From: Chiua virens
Lineage: Eukaryota; Basidiomycota; Agaricomycetes; Boletales; Boletaceae
DNA length: 64,000 nt
Direction of reading: 5' to 3'
NCBI GenBank assembly: GCA_019787685.1
Contig: JAHNUO010000005.1
Location: 1,674,001-1,738,000 of the forward strand
Position 1 is the stretch's first letter. Each line of letters opens with the position of its first letter. The position numbers were made by a program, and so were the translations under genes. The notes below the pieces were generated by a model. The model searched no databases and was not told the origin of the DNA. It saw only the letters and a program-made list of their open reading frames with translations. This document shows, piece by piece, positions 43,496 to 55,484 of the stretch.

Positions 43496-45251
43496 TTATT
43501 CTAGTGCTTGGAGATTCTTGTCATCGTCTTTCAAACGTCGTGATATCATCACCCAGAACGTGGCGATCAGTATTGGGACGACATATACCAAGTTACCGCC
43601 GAGGAGATTGTGCTCTTTGGAAGCAGCAAACAGCGAGGTGATGGACGCCGGACCAATGGCACGTGCAATGGATGTCAGACTCTGACTTAATCCGTTGGTC
43701 GAGCCGAGCGATTGCTTGTTCGGGGCCGCTCTGGTAGTTAATATGAAGATGACGGCTGCAAGACAAGTGTGAGATCCCTCATTATCACAGTGACGAGTTT
43801 AACGCACGAAAGGCGATGTCCATGAGAACCAAAAAGACAAGTTGAAGAACGATGAGGATCCAGACGATCGGTCCGACTCCTCCTCCTTGCGTTGCTACAA
43901 CAGCGCTTATGATGGGGAAGAGGAGGATCAGCGGGTAAAATGCAAGAACTGCCCAACAAAACACGTTTTTGGCCCCAAAGCGTTCTACGAGCTTAGAGGT
44001 GAATAATGCCTGCACGATTCCGTTGAGTATTCCAAACGTCGCCAAGACAATGCCAATGATGGATGGAGGGAATCCTAGGCCACCAATTTCGATGGGTGCC
44101 GAATAAACTAGGGGAAGGAGAGCATAGAAACTAATTTCCGCAAGTGCCAATGTTCCATAGTTGGCGACGGGTATTATCACGGAAGGGGTTTTCAAAAGGG
44201 TCAACATTGGAAGCGGCCTTTCGTCTGGAGAATTCTCCGCTGTAAGACTCTCTTGTCGAGGTCTTGTTCCAATTTTGGATGGTAACGACTAGAATTGAAA
44301 GAATGTGTCATTTTGAGCCAAATCGAAACAGAGACATATCGTTACCTCCTGCATAAATATTACGCAGACAATGAATGCGAGCAGAGTGAAGCATCCAGAT
44401 ATGAGAGAGGGGAGAAAGTATGGATATATCGCCCAGAACTCGCCACGAAAGATATACGGCCATTGTTCTTGTGGTTTCACAAGCATACCGCCAAAAAGTG
44501 GTCTACAATAAGTTCGTAAGCCTGTGCAGCTCATGACATCAACCAAGAGTGTCAAACGCACGCGATGGCAAACCCCACCATAAAAATGCATGGCACGAGG
44601 GAAAAGACCTGAGCCATATTCGTGTCATCGGTTATATCGCCCAGCATGCTCTTCATCACCCCGACATTGCCATTCAGCAGGCCAGCGATGCATCGACTTG
44701 AACATCTTTCTTCAACCAACTTTTAGACATCAAATCCATCTCACCTACCTAATGATAAGCATAGGGAGCGTCCGCGATAAACCAAATGCAAGGTTGGATA
44801 CGCTGAGACCAAGGAGGCCAATCAGAATGACGGGTCGCCGACCGATGAAATCAGATAGTCGGCTCCATTGCCAGCTGGCCAGAGCCTGCGTAACGAAAAA
44901 GAGGGATTCCTATGGGATGAATCGACGATTGGTATGATAGTATTCTACGGACGCGGCTCAACGTAGACTTACGATAAGACCTGCGTAGTAGCCAATCTTA
45001 CGATCGTCTCCTCCCGTGATGCCAAGTTCGCCGATGAGCTTTTTTCGTGTTGTAATCAGATTGTTATACGTCGTAACGGACCGATGACAGACCTGATTGA
45101 TGAACGGAAAGATGTACGCGGAGGCGACAGGTTCCGCAAATAAGGCGAGGAGAATGGGACTTAAGTGTCTCCACGGCAATGGGGTCTTGGATTCAAGTTT
45201 ACTTTGGAGGAGTGGGGTCTCTTCATCGGGGTGTCTGTCGTAGTTCGTCAT
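43496..45251 (-). CDS. MFS transporter, tandem array copy 4
   Basis: Start ATG 45251: MTNYDRHPDEETPLLQSKLE, then LPWRHLSPILLALFAEPVAS. First half: ELGITGGDDRKIGYYAGLIV; loop GGMLVKPQEQWPYIFRGEFW then AIYPYFLPSLISGCFTLLAF. Second half: TPSVIIPVANYGTLALAEIS, FYALLPLVYSAPIEIGGLGF, RFGAKNVFCWAVLAFYPLIL, APNKQSLGSTNGLSQSLTSI, ASKEHNLLGGNLVYVVPILI, ending DDDKNLQALE. The frames and intron positions match the other copies with no visible lesion. It is nearest to the GIT1-like permease. Substrate unknown; DHA1-type proton antiport is inferred from motif A. Confidence 0.88.
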
Positions 45252-46404
45252 GGTGGTAGAGAATACGAGCTGGGAACCCTCAGAGTTGTCGTGGCTTAAG
45301 CGGCCTATTAGGGTCAGACCGAGCGTCGCTCAGCGCTCAGCGCTTCAGCCGTCACCGGGCAGCATGTTGGTAGCCGGCCGGGCCGCGGGCCTGGAGTGGG
45401 ATCATTGACGGCTTTACTGTCCTGCCTGAGGCGCTGCGACTCTGACATTGAACCCTGTCTGAGGTCAATGCACTGGTGAGTAAATGGTTGATTTGATGCA
45501 ACTTTTGCAAAAAGGACTACCGGCAGAGGTCGATGCGCGATTTCCACTCATCGTTCGAAACACGGCGCATCGTACTACCGCATCGATATGGATACCGCAA
45601 CTTCGAGACAAAGAATAACAACAGTATAGAGCGCAGCCTGCGCAGGAAGTATGGCTACTGGACCCAGAGTTCATTCAGTGCAAATTGAGCGCAGAGATGC
45701 TGCTGCCATTGTTCTCGGAGTTTTAAAATTCATGCCGGTGCACTGCATTGATACACACTGTGGGGACTGTCAACTCCTGACATTCAAGACAACATCATCT
45801 TACTACAACCGTTTGAGTGCAGTGTGAGTTGGTAGCAGCTTATGGACACTGAGATTTGATGCGACTGTCTTGCGCTTTCCATGAACTTGAAGCAGGAGAA
45901 GGCCACACCACACCACCATACGTCACGGAGAGTAGAAGGTCCAATATTTACTACTAAATCCAGCGAGGCATTCACCAACAAGGCGGCTGGAATAAACGCG
46001 CTTGAGGGCACTCTGCCACAACCAGACATATCTGATTGACTGATAAGTGTCCGAAAGATTTCTCAGCAATGGCCGGTCATCATGACAGGATCTAAGGAAG
46101 TGGCATTCTCGCCGGCTCCAATACTCGGCCAAACTCCGGCCAGCACATCCGAGCTCCTCGGGTTTTTCAAACCAGGCTGGACCTCACGATCAGACAGAAA
46201 TGTATTTGTAGACGCCACTTGCTGGCGATGACATTGCATTCGGGTGGCGGACTAACATCGAATATAAATATTTCAAGCTACGACTGCATTTTGAGAATGG
46301 TAAGTCAAGGGGGAATACACACTGGCATAATCATCAGCGCAAATTATTTGATGCAAAATATAACGAAAGAAGTATGTCATAATCATCATTATGCCGTAGC
46401 CACT
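45252..46404. other. Intergenic between MFS array and permease
   Basis: About 1.15 kb with only short frames on either strand (e.g. 45784-46029 minus). A GC-rich palindromic patch near 45323-45345 (GCGCTCAGCGCTTCAGC) is visible. No gene supported. Confidence 0.4.
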
Positions 46405-48942
46405 TCAGATGGCTTTCTCTTCACTGGAGTAAGCGGACGAAGCCTCCGACTCTACAGTCCCCATCAGAGAGGTGTCGAATCCATTCTCCTCTAGGTACAC
46501 ACGGAACTGTAGGGAGAACAGGTTACAATAATTCGTTGATGTGAGGTTACAAAACACATACGGCCTCATCTTCAGCTGCCATACCATCGCGAGTGAGAGG
46601 TTTGACGAGGAAGAATACAACTGTGGCACTAAGGATAGCAAGACCACTGCCGATCCAGAATGGACCTGTAGTTCCCTTGACCGTCCCAGCCCCACCGAAA
46701 TCTATACAAGATTTGAGCTCCAGCACCGAACGAATTGATGAAATAATTACCAGCGACAATCGCTTTGAAGCCTAGGCATCAAAGACTCTGATTAGCTAAA
46801 TATGACGGAGGTTTCTGAGGCCAAATTCTACTCACAATACGTCCCGACAAATGCACCAATTTTGCCAATCGCCGCGGCAACACCATAGTACTGACCACGA
46901 ACTGCTGTGGGTGAGGTCTTGGAAGCAAGAATAGCAAGGCAATTCCCCGGGCCTTCGCGTATGAGAAAGATTTCTGAGTGATGCACCAGGTCACCTACCG
47001 AATTCTCCAAAACTCAGGAATATGCCGTATACGACCTGTGAAGGGAATAGGCGTAAATCTATCTGCCGCAAGACTGAGCCAGAACTTACCGCGAAAGCAG
47101 CTGCATGTTGAGAGATCCGAGTGTACAAACCGCTCATTATGAAGCCAATGATTGCTTGGGCGAGTAAACCAGTGATCTGAAAAGTGTGCTGTGAGATCCA
47201 AACTCATTCAGTCACGACTAGATTGGCCGTCACCATCGTCTTCTTAGGACCCAAGTAGTCCACGACAAATGCACCGATGATAGTTCCTAGCATATTTGTA
47301 AGCAGAATGTAAGGGAGGTTTCGCGAAGGAAACGGACCTGGAATGTAAAACAAACTGTAACGAGACATGTGAGCAATTGCGTGTAGGACGATAGAGAAAA
47401 CAGACTTAATAACGACGCTCCATCCAAACACGACCGCCAGAGAAGCGTCATCTCCAGTGACACTGTAGCATCAGGCTTAGCATTATTATCCGTTCCAAGT
47501 TCGAGAACTGCTTACGCGTTTGTGATCGTTGAAGAGTAGAGTCCAAACTGCAGATAATTTATATCAGATACAATAAAGCAGAAACTGAACGGTGTACTCA
47601 CTGGATATCTGTGGGCCTCTGTTAAATAGTAGTGTGCGAGTAAGTGAATAGTACTTACGTAATAAAGTCATAGATGAACCTGTATTGCATGAATGGTCGT
47701 ACAAGAGAGGAAAGCTCTATCAACTTACCAAGCCAAGGATATCCCAAACAACCCTTTCCAGTAGCGTTTGATAACCAGATTGTACGGAATCCTCATGCGT
47801 TTCATAGAATTTTTCTTGTAACTCACTGGCTCTTCCATGCGGAGTCGCCATAATAATACGGCGACGGCGGGAACGACACCCAAACCGAGAGAAAGACGCC
47901 ATACAGCCCGGAGATGATTGGGTCCAAAGCTATTTGATACAGAAGTAAGTTTGCTTCCTCAGTGCAGCACATGAGGCAACCCACATCCAGTACAAAACCA
48001 GGGGTACGAAGGCACCAATTACGAAACCGACGTCAATCATCGAGTCTGATTGTTTGATTAACTGGAGCACGAAGTTGAAGCGGGAAAACCGTACTAGTTG
48101 CGAGAGCCAACCATCGATGCTGAGCGTTCTTGGCGATTCCTTCTTGTTCTGTTTGTTCTGAAGCAGACACCGAGCCGCAAGGGTATTCCGCTCCAATACC
48201 AATGCCTATTAAGAAGCTATTGGATCGTGCTTGTTGAGAGACAGGAATAATCATGAATACAGTTACTTACCGGCAGGCGCCGAGCATAGCAATCATTCCA
48301 CCGAAACTGCCATTTGCCCCCGAAGAGGCAGCGGATAAGCCGGCGAAAACAGCAACGATACCTGTTGCGGTCATCTGGAGAGGATATATGGTGAGCCTGA
48401 CTAGTAGATCCGACAAGGTACTCACCATGCCAAATTTGCGCCCAATTTTATCCGATATCCAGCCAAATGTCAACATACCGACCAACATGCCTAGCGAGAA
48501 CATTCAGAACATCGAAAGAAAGAAGTGAGAGAGAGATAGGAAAACGAACCCACGAAGCTGACACTGTTTAACATGCTACTATAAGGGTCTAATGCATTTG
48601 CTCCGTAGATAGTAGTCAGGACTGGGAATGAGATAAGTGGTCAGGAAGGATCGGATGACCAGCAATCGTCGTACTTGTAGTGACTGAGGATACGGCAATG
48701 AGAGGATGACATAACCCAAGCAGCGAGATGGACATACCCATTCCAATGACATTGTTGGAGTAACCTCGATACAAATGGGCTGAGTGCACATGATATAGGA
48801 TGATCAATGAAGTATATACCATCGGAAAACAAGGCGGTTCCGCAACTGGTAAAACTATGAGTATGTTAAGAGGCAGATAGGGAAAAAGCGCATACGCAAA
48901 GATGAGAGACACCCTCGATAGACCTCCGGTCGGCTCAGACAT
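46405..48942 (-). CDS. GIT1/PHO84-type MFS permease (glycerophosphodiester or phosphate)
   Basis: Major facilitator of the phosphate:H+ symporter/GIT1 subfamily, which imports glycerophosphoinositol, glycerophosphocholine or phosphate. Start ATG 48942, [15 protein letters not shown]. Features: [41 protein letters not shown] (motif A), [20 protein letters not shown] (the GxGIGGEYP-like family signature), [127 protein letters not shown]. The C-terminus [20 protein letters not shown] ends SEEKAI. About ten introns. Appears intact. A relic of its 3' end lies within the MFS array. Confidence 0.88.
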
Positions 48943-49640
48943 GTTGGGGAGCTGGGAAGAAGGGACAGGGACGAGCGTCAAACCAGCGCAGACTCGTGGT
49001 GAGCTTTCAAATACTATCCCGCATTAGGACAGGACCAGAGTGGAAGGTAGCTACTCCAAGGGTAAATTTATTAATAACTGGCAATCGACGGCCGGAAATC
49101 GGCAACGTTCGTGGGCCGTCGTTGTGCTGATGTGACAGGCTGACCGCTGACCGATTCGGAGTTGATGGGATTCAAGTTTTGAGTGATGACACGGTTGGGA
49201 AAACACAAGGTCACTGAAAACGGTTCACGTTGTCAGGCACTGCACAGCCATGCGGTCTGGAGCAACCAAAAACAGACAAAGAAGGCAAAAAGCCACCTGG
49301 CAAGATGGGAGTGGGCGGGAACGCGAGGTAGAAATTTATCAAGCGCGTATTAGAGCTGATGATGATGATCAACAGGAACCAAATCAATTGATGAATGAGA
49401 ACTCACTGGCACCGATCAACTGCACGGTGTCCACTGACTGCAAATGCGTGAAGCACAACTAGAACACGACTGTACATACAACTTTGATGCTGATGTGACT
49501 GATCTAGGCCGCTATCCAGTATGACTCTTCTGAGTCTGCCTGTCACAATGACGCTTGCCCATTGCGTCGATCATGATGTCGACCCCTGAAGAGTCCAAGG
49601 CTAGTAAGCCTGCTACTCACTTGGTTATCTTATCTCAATC
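48943..49640. other. Permease promoter side, intergenic
   Basis: About 700 bp between the permease start (minus) and the small ORF (plus), hence a divergent promoter region. The frame at 49250-49462 is basic and unrecognised. No other feature. Confidence 0.4.
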
Positions 49641-49893
49641 ATGTCGACCAACACCGACTACCAGTATGAAGACCTGGGCAATAGTCCCAGCGATAGCCGC
49701 TTCGTGGACAGAGGAAAGTACAAGTCGCCTAATGAATTAATGACCCCATCAGAAGATATCCCTGTCAGCGCGGGAACCGATGTTAAGGACTCTGCGCGCC
49801 AGGTCAGCAAGGGTAGGTGTCTCGTCATTCATGCACATGTCCCAGTATTTGTCTCACTGCACAGGGAACTTCAAATTAGTGGAAGCAAAGTAG
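49641..49893 (+). CDS. Small hydrophilic protein, unrecognised
   Basis: ATG 49641 opens MSTNTDYQYEDLGNSPSDSR, continues RGKYKSPNELMTPSEDIPVS and reaches a GTAGGT donor at about 49815. An acceptor CTGCACAG at 49864 gives GNFKLVEAK and a stop at 49891-49893, about 66 residues. The well-formed 5' splice site and short-exon structure support a gene. No domain, no signal peptide; likely disordered. Not recognised. Confidence 0.45.
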
Positions 49894-50129
49894 AAGAGCG
49901 AAGAAGAGAGAAGCAAGACTCCTGAGACTGAGGAATCCAAGGGCTGAAGGCAGACACATCTAGGCAAACCTTTGGCTGTTCTGGGGTGGAAGATTTGCAC
50001 AGCCTGAGCAATATCTTACTAGTAGATGCTAGTACTAACATGACCCGATACATACCTGATTTCCGGGCCTGCCGTGGTGTCTGGTCAGATTTTGCTGATT
50101 TAGGAAAGAATCCCACGTAGGCTGTCACG

Positions 50130-51645
50130 ATGACTGAACCAGTCCAACGACCTCACAAGCGTGCTCGCGATATTGATCTAGACGAATCGGACTCACCTCA
50201 AGTCAAGTGTGAGCGTAGTCTGTCTCCCCTCTTTTCCGAACGCCGGCTTGTCACTTGCGGGACAAAGCGCTTTGCTCCCCTACCTAGCGACTGCCTTCCG
50301 TCGTGCCCTCAATACAAACAAAATCGATCCCAATGGGTTGCAAGGCGTGTCAAGGAATTAGAGATGTTGAGTCTCGTCCCAGAGAGGAAACTCATCAGGT
50401 TCGTCGATGAGTTCATCCCTTTGAATTCTTCCTCACTGAGAACCTCCAGGGATGATGGCTTGATTATTGACTGGTACGGAGAGAGATCTCGTTGGTCCCC
50501 CTTTCCTGACTTCCCGTCAGGAGGAGCTACGCTCCTGTCTGGTCAGATACCCTCAAGCCCGACTCAATGGATCTTGCTGCGACAATTGTGCTTGCTCACA
50601 AATCTAATGCAAAGTGGCATCGCATTTCAATTCCTACAGGGTCGCCGCAGGCATCTGCGATCCCTCAGGCTATCTCCGCTCAAGGAATCCCTACATCGTC
50701 TTCTCCTATCTTCGGTTCCGTGTATGATGCCGAAATACCTTTGAAAAACGCGCTGCCAGTACCGCCACGGCCCCAATCGAAGCGTCGAAACAATTCCTCA
50801 CAACCAGTCTCGATCATCTCAGCCTCAAGTGGCACGGATGCTTCGTTTCCGTGTTCAGACAGGTCACCGCTTTCTGATGAAACACGACACGAAACGGCTT
50901 CTCACACTACCTTGCGTGATCGCACATCCAGTCTGGCCGACTCTCTCGGTACACCATCGGCCATCTCAACTCGACCTGGCTCTCCGTTATCGCCTGGCGG
51001 GGTCCATAACCCGTCGACCGCTCCGTCCGAATCCTCCGCCGCAGAGGACGAGAAGTCGGAGATGACACTGCAATATCTTCGCAGGTATGCAATTGCGTGG
51101 GGTCCGTGGAGATTATGAGTTCATACCGGATCACTCGGTCTCTGTTGATAGATACATTCAAACTTACGAAGAGGACAGGTCAAGTCTTGCTTCTGCATAT
51201 GCTAGAAATTCCTCCTTTGCATATCGTGCTCACCACAATGTCAAAAATGCCAGCGGGAATGCTCCGTCCACACAGGCAGCCACTCCTAATTGCTTCTGTG
51301 AGTACTAAACCGTAGTAAAATGTCGAGGCGAACCTCATCTAGAAACATCGGACCATAGCCTCAGGCACTAAACGAACCCGTCTCGACATAGTGAACACAC
51401 TATTAACACTTCCCTGTCTCCATTCGAATGCCAGAGATCCCTCGGGGAGTGTGCAGATCGCATATGACATATTCTATCTCGGAGCGGGACTGGGGATGTT
51501 CGCGGTCTGCCGTGCGGTGATGTCGACAAAGACGATCGTACATAATTTTATCCTGCAGCGGAAGGAAGTTGACAAGGAGGACGCAGCCATTGATGGTGTC
51601 TGGCCCCTAACGGCCACCGCTCACCAGATTCTCGTCTTCCAATGA
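50130..51645 (+). CDS. Uncharacterised conserved-looking protein
   Basis: Five or more exons can be joined with consistent frame. MTEPVQRPHKRARDIDLDES (nuclear-type basic start) leads to RSQWVARRVKELEMLSLVPE then RKLI, joined to RDDGLIIDC, YAPVWSDTLKPDSMDLAATI and VLAHKSNAKWHRISIP. A Ser/Pro-rich disordered stretch (50700-51060) follows, then QYLRRYIQTYEEDRSSLASA, YARNSSFAYRAHHNVKNASG, and a last exon GTKRTRLDIVNTLLTLPCLH ... DIFYLGAGLGMFAVCRAVMS ... FILQRKEVDKEDAAIDGVWP ending ILVFQ. The last intron has a GTGAGT donor and CTAAAC branch site. Roughly 370 residues. I recognise no domain. It may be a basidiomycete-restricted nuclear protein. Confidence 0.65.
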
Positions 51646-52312
51646 TGGAGGCATATAAGTATATACTAATACAAAATAACGTATGTACTGGCCGAAAAAA
51701 ATGGTCGTACATGTGCGATCTGCAACTCTTGCATTGATATCTTCTCTCCCTTCGACTTCACTGAATATTTGTCAAAAATTTCATCCCCATGCGAATTCCT
51801 TACCAGCATATCGTAATGCGTGCTGCATCGTGCCCAGTACTAAGTGTGTACATTGCACCGCCAGAACTGCGACCACGTTGCTGACGGCCGGCCAGACTCT
51901 GGGCATGCGCACATACTGCGCTTGTGACCTCGGCCCGAGTGTTTAAGCAACGAACCTGCAGGAGAACATGCATCGCGCTCGTGGAAATCTGTGCACCGGA
52001 CCGAGAAGCGCCGGAGGTAAATCGCGTTGTGATTCGTTCGAGGATCAGAAAAACGAGATTCTACATGGACTGTTAGAAGGTTTCGGATGCGTAGTAAGTA
52101 GCGTGTACGTAGAACACATAGTTTTGTCACCGACGCTGTGAAGGAACGTGGCGGCCGCACACAATCAGCAATTTAAAGTCCGCTGTTGGGAGACTCTCCT
52201 TGTTATTTTCGCTGCCAGTAAGCGCTCTCTTCACTCAGCACCAGCTCCTCCTGCGTCCTCTCCTTCAACCCCTCTCGGACTGGTGTCCTCCAAAAATCAC
52301 CACCTTCTCACA
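51646..52312. other. Intergenic upstream of casein kinase
   Basis: Short frames on both strands without domains. The 3' end (52215-52310) is CT-rich (CTCCTCCTGCGTCCTCTCC), typical of a fungal 5' UTR/core promoter for the kinase gene. Confidence 0.5.
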
Positions 52313-54737
52313 ATGACGACCCCTCACGTTATATCATCATCCTCGGGACATCAGTCTCAATCCACCACATCGAATGGCATTGTTGGAAATCATTTTCGTG
52401 TAGGCAAGAAAATCGGGGAGGGCTCATTCGGTGTCGTATTCGAAGGTAGGCTATCGGACCAATATGTCAATACCCTTCCAGAGGAACTGGGTGGAGGCGC
52501 GCCTATAGGTCTGCTATGGTGTGGGAGCCACTAACTGTGTTCCGGCGCTCGAAATTATTCGACGCAGAAATGGCTGTCTTTTGTCTATCTCGTGCCCATG
52601 GAGATGCGACAGTCCTCCCAACTTACGCTACATGATCGTAAATGTAGTATCGTCGCGTCCATGCGGAGTTCCTGCTATCCCATCTTACTTGCCCCAAGGT
52701 CATTCTTCTCGAACTCAACGCTCTCTCTTCATAGGCACCAAGCTTCTTACAAACCAGCCTGTCGCTATCAAATTCGTGAGCCTCTCGTTTCCCGAGGAGA
52801 CATGTTGCTGATAGTTGTACCCCTTTCTCAAGGAGCCGCGCAAGTCCGATGCACCCCAATTACGGGATGAATTCCGATCCTATAGAACCCTTAACGGTAC
52901 ACGTGTGTATACTCTACTCACTTTCTTTGTCCGCGGGTTAAACTCTGCTTTCAGTGGGCGTCCCTCAAGTCCATCATTTCGGGCAGGAAGGACTTCATAA
53001 TGTTCTCGTTATTGACCTGCTTGGTCCCAATCTTGAAGACCTCTTCGACATGTGCGGACGCAAGTTCACCATTAAGACAGTATGCATGGCAGCGAAGCAA
53101 ATGGTGGGTAGTCCCAATATCTCCATGTATGCGCGTGCATGCGTCAGGTGTACATACCTCGACATGGTGCCGTGGTCCCCACGGTTGTCTCGAATTCTTG
53201 TATACGTGGACTAATCTCAGAGTAGATTACCCGCATCCAGTCGGTACACGACAAGTCGCTCATTTATCGAGATATCAAGCCTGACAACTTTCTCATTGGC
53301 GTTCCTGGGACGAAAACTGCCAACGTTATTCATATCATCGGTACGCATGTTTTCTCATCCTGATTTTTTACGTCCCAATCTGCATATCCTCGGTTTCACA
53401 TTATTTTGATCTCGTCGCTGTGATGGGATATTGTTGTGTATTCTGCTTCTCTCGGTTTTATCCTTCTGACGTTCTGGTTATCCAGATTTCGGAATGGCAA
53501 AACACTACCGTGACCCGAAGACAAAAGTTCACATTCCCTACCGTGAACGTAAGAGCCTGTCCGGAACAGCCCGATACATGTCAATCAATACTCACCTTGG
53601 CCGGGAACAATCTCGGCGAGACGACCTAGAATCTTTGGGTCATGTATTCATGTATTTCCTGCGGGGCGGCCTCCCATGGCAAGGGCTTAGGGCTGCGACC
53701 AACAAGCAAAAGTATGAGAAAATCGGAGAGAAGAAGCAGACTACCCAAATTTCGGAGCTGTGCGAGGGCTTTCCGGGTATGTTTATCCTTCGATGCACCG
53801 TCATGTCAGCACTTCGGTGAGGGCACGGCGATGGTACCTTTGTGCCAATTCTTATTCCTTTCAGAGGAATTTGCCATTTATATGAATTACGTCCGGAAGT
53901 TGGGATTCGAGGAGTCTCCCGACTACGACTTCCTTCGTGAACTATTTTCCAAAATTCTCAAGAATATCGGGGAGCAGGATGATGGTATCTACGATTGGAT
54001 GCTGCTGAACAATGGCAAAGGATGGGAAGCTGGCAATGTGTGTGATTCATATTTTCACCTCGAATTGTTACATAATACATCCTCTCGACAGACCCCTGCT
54101 TCGCTACTGGCACACGCACACGCAACCGCGAATGCCCCCCACACACCTCGTCATCGCGATGCCAATCGCCGGCTCCGGGCTCCAGTTGCCGATCAGCCGT
54201 CACCAGCAACACCCTCGGCACCCATAGTTCTTGCTCCAACGCCTGCCCATCACAAGAGTACTAGACGGTCGGGGACTCGCGAAGGCCATGGAACCCGAGA
54301 TTCAATGAGCCGCGGCGATGCCAATGCGCAGGCCAATTCACCTGTCAATAATAGACGAGTTAGCCAAACACCACGGGATAGCCCAGGACTTTCTCCTCAT
54401 CCTTACGCCACTGTTCCCGCTTCCTCGGGTTATCGACTCAATGGATACTGGTAGAGCTTCCCCAGCACCTCCGACGCAAACGCCTGTAGGCATGAACGGT
54501 GGCCACGCTGGTCGCCCCGAGGGTTCCGATTCGTTCCTTTATGGAGTCCAAGCTCACGGTGGCAAGCACATGACCAATTCGCGGGAGGATACTACTGGTG
54601 GTACCGTTCTTCGCGATGGCAGACATGCCGAAATGGTCGCGTTTGATAGACATATCTCGGGGGCTGATGATTTGGAGGACGATCGACACCCCAAGAAAAG
54701 AGGGACCTTTTCTTGGTTATTTTGCTGCAGGGCATAA
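52313..54737 (+). CDS. Casein kinase 1, Yck1/2 type
   Basis: A membrane-associated Ser/Thr kinase controlling nutrient sensing, endocytosis and morphogenesis. ATG 52313 [11 protein letters not shown]; then [26 protein letters not shown] (Lys), [75 protein letters not shown] (HRD-type YRDIKPDN), [60 protein letters not shown] then PWQGLRA. The kinase domain is intact, with eight or so introns. The tail is Gln/Pro/Ser-rich and should end WLFCCRA, a palmitoylation-type CC. Near 54440-54480 the frame changes between SGYRLNG and RASPAPP: either a 37-nt intron or an extra base. If neither is removed, the protein stops at 54454 without the CC. Confidence 0.9.
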
Positions 54738-55484
54738 ATCATCACTGGTTGATTCATCAGTTAGTTGGCATGCGCAGGCCGCATTTCTTCTGGGACTGGT
54801 GAGTTTTTGGACGTCCGTGCCACGGCAATGTATCTGATTAATGGTCTACGGAAGGGCACGACGAGGGCACGATCTAGCTATTGCTACCACACATGCTTAT
54901 CTCCCTTTCTGAACTTCACGGGAATAATGTCGTTTTCTCCTCGCAGGTCGACGATATCCGCACCCACTTCATACCCTTGACAGTCGTTACGTGGCGCTAT
55001 CCCCTGCGTACTCAATACCGTCGGTTCATTTTCCATGTGGGAAAATGGAATTGTTTCCTTGTCTATATCATTGATGCTTGTGTATTGCATATGTCTCTAC
55101 TTACTTCATTCTGCTTTCGAGGTGCGTAAGATGGCCTTCGCATGTACGAAAGATAATCGAGTTTTATTTGTGTTTTTCCGTCGACATTTGGACCAAGAAC
55201 CTAGAAACAACGGAACGAAGTGACTAGAGGATGAACATGCATGCTGTGACTGAAACGACATCCAATGAAGACAAGGAGTACAAGATAATAGCGATAACAC
55301 AACATAGACCGAACTTTGGGTTACTGAATCTGCCTAATCATACATGAAGTACAAAACGTGACAAGCGAAAGCGAAAATGGAATGTTCGGAGTGGGGTACC
55401 TAAATTTTTGAACGACAGGGGTAACCTTCCCCGCATCCGGCCCTGTTCATATGCCCCCTCCCTCGAGGTTCGGCTAGTGACGAG
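54738..55484. other. Intergenic, convergent 3' ends
   Basis: Separates the plus-strand kinase from a minus-strand gene. Overlapping short frames on both strands have no domain. Nothing else seen. Confidence 0.45.
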
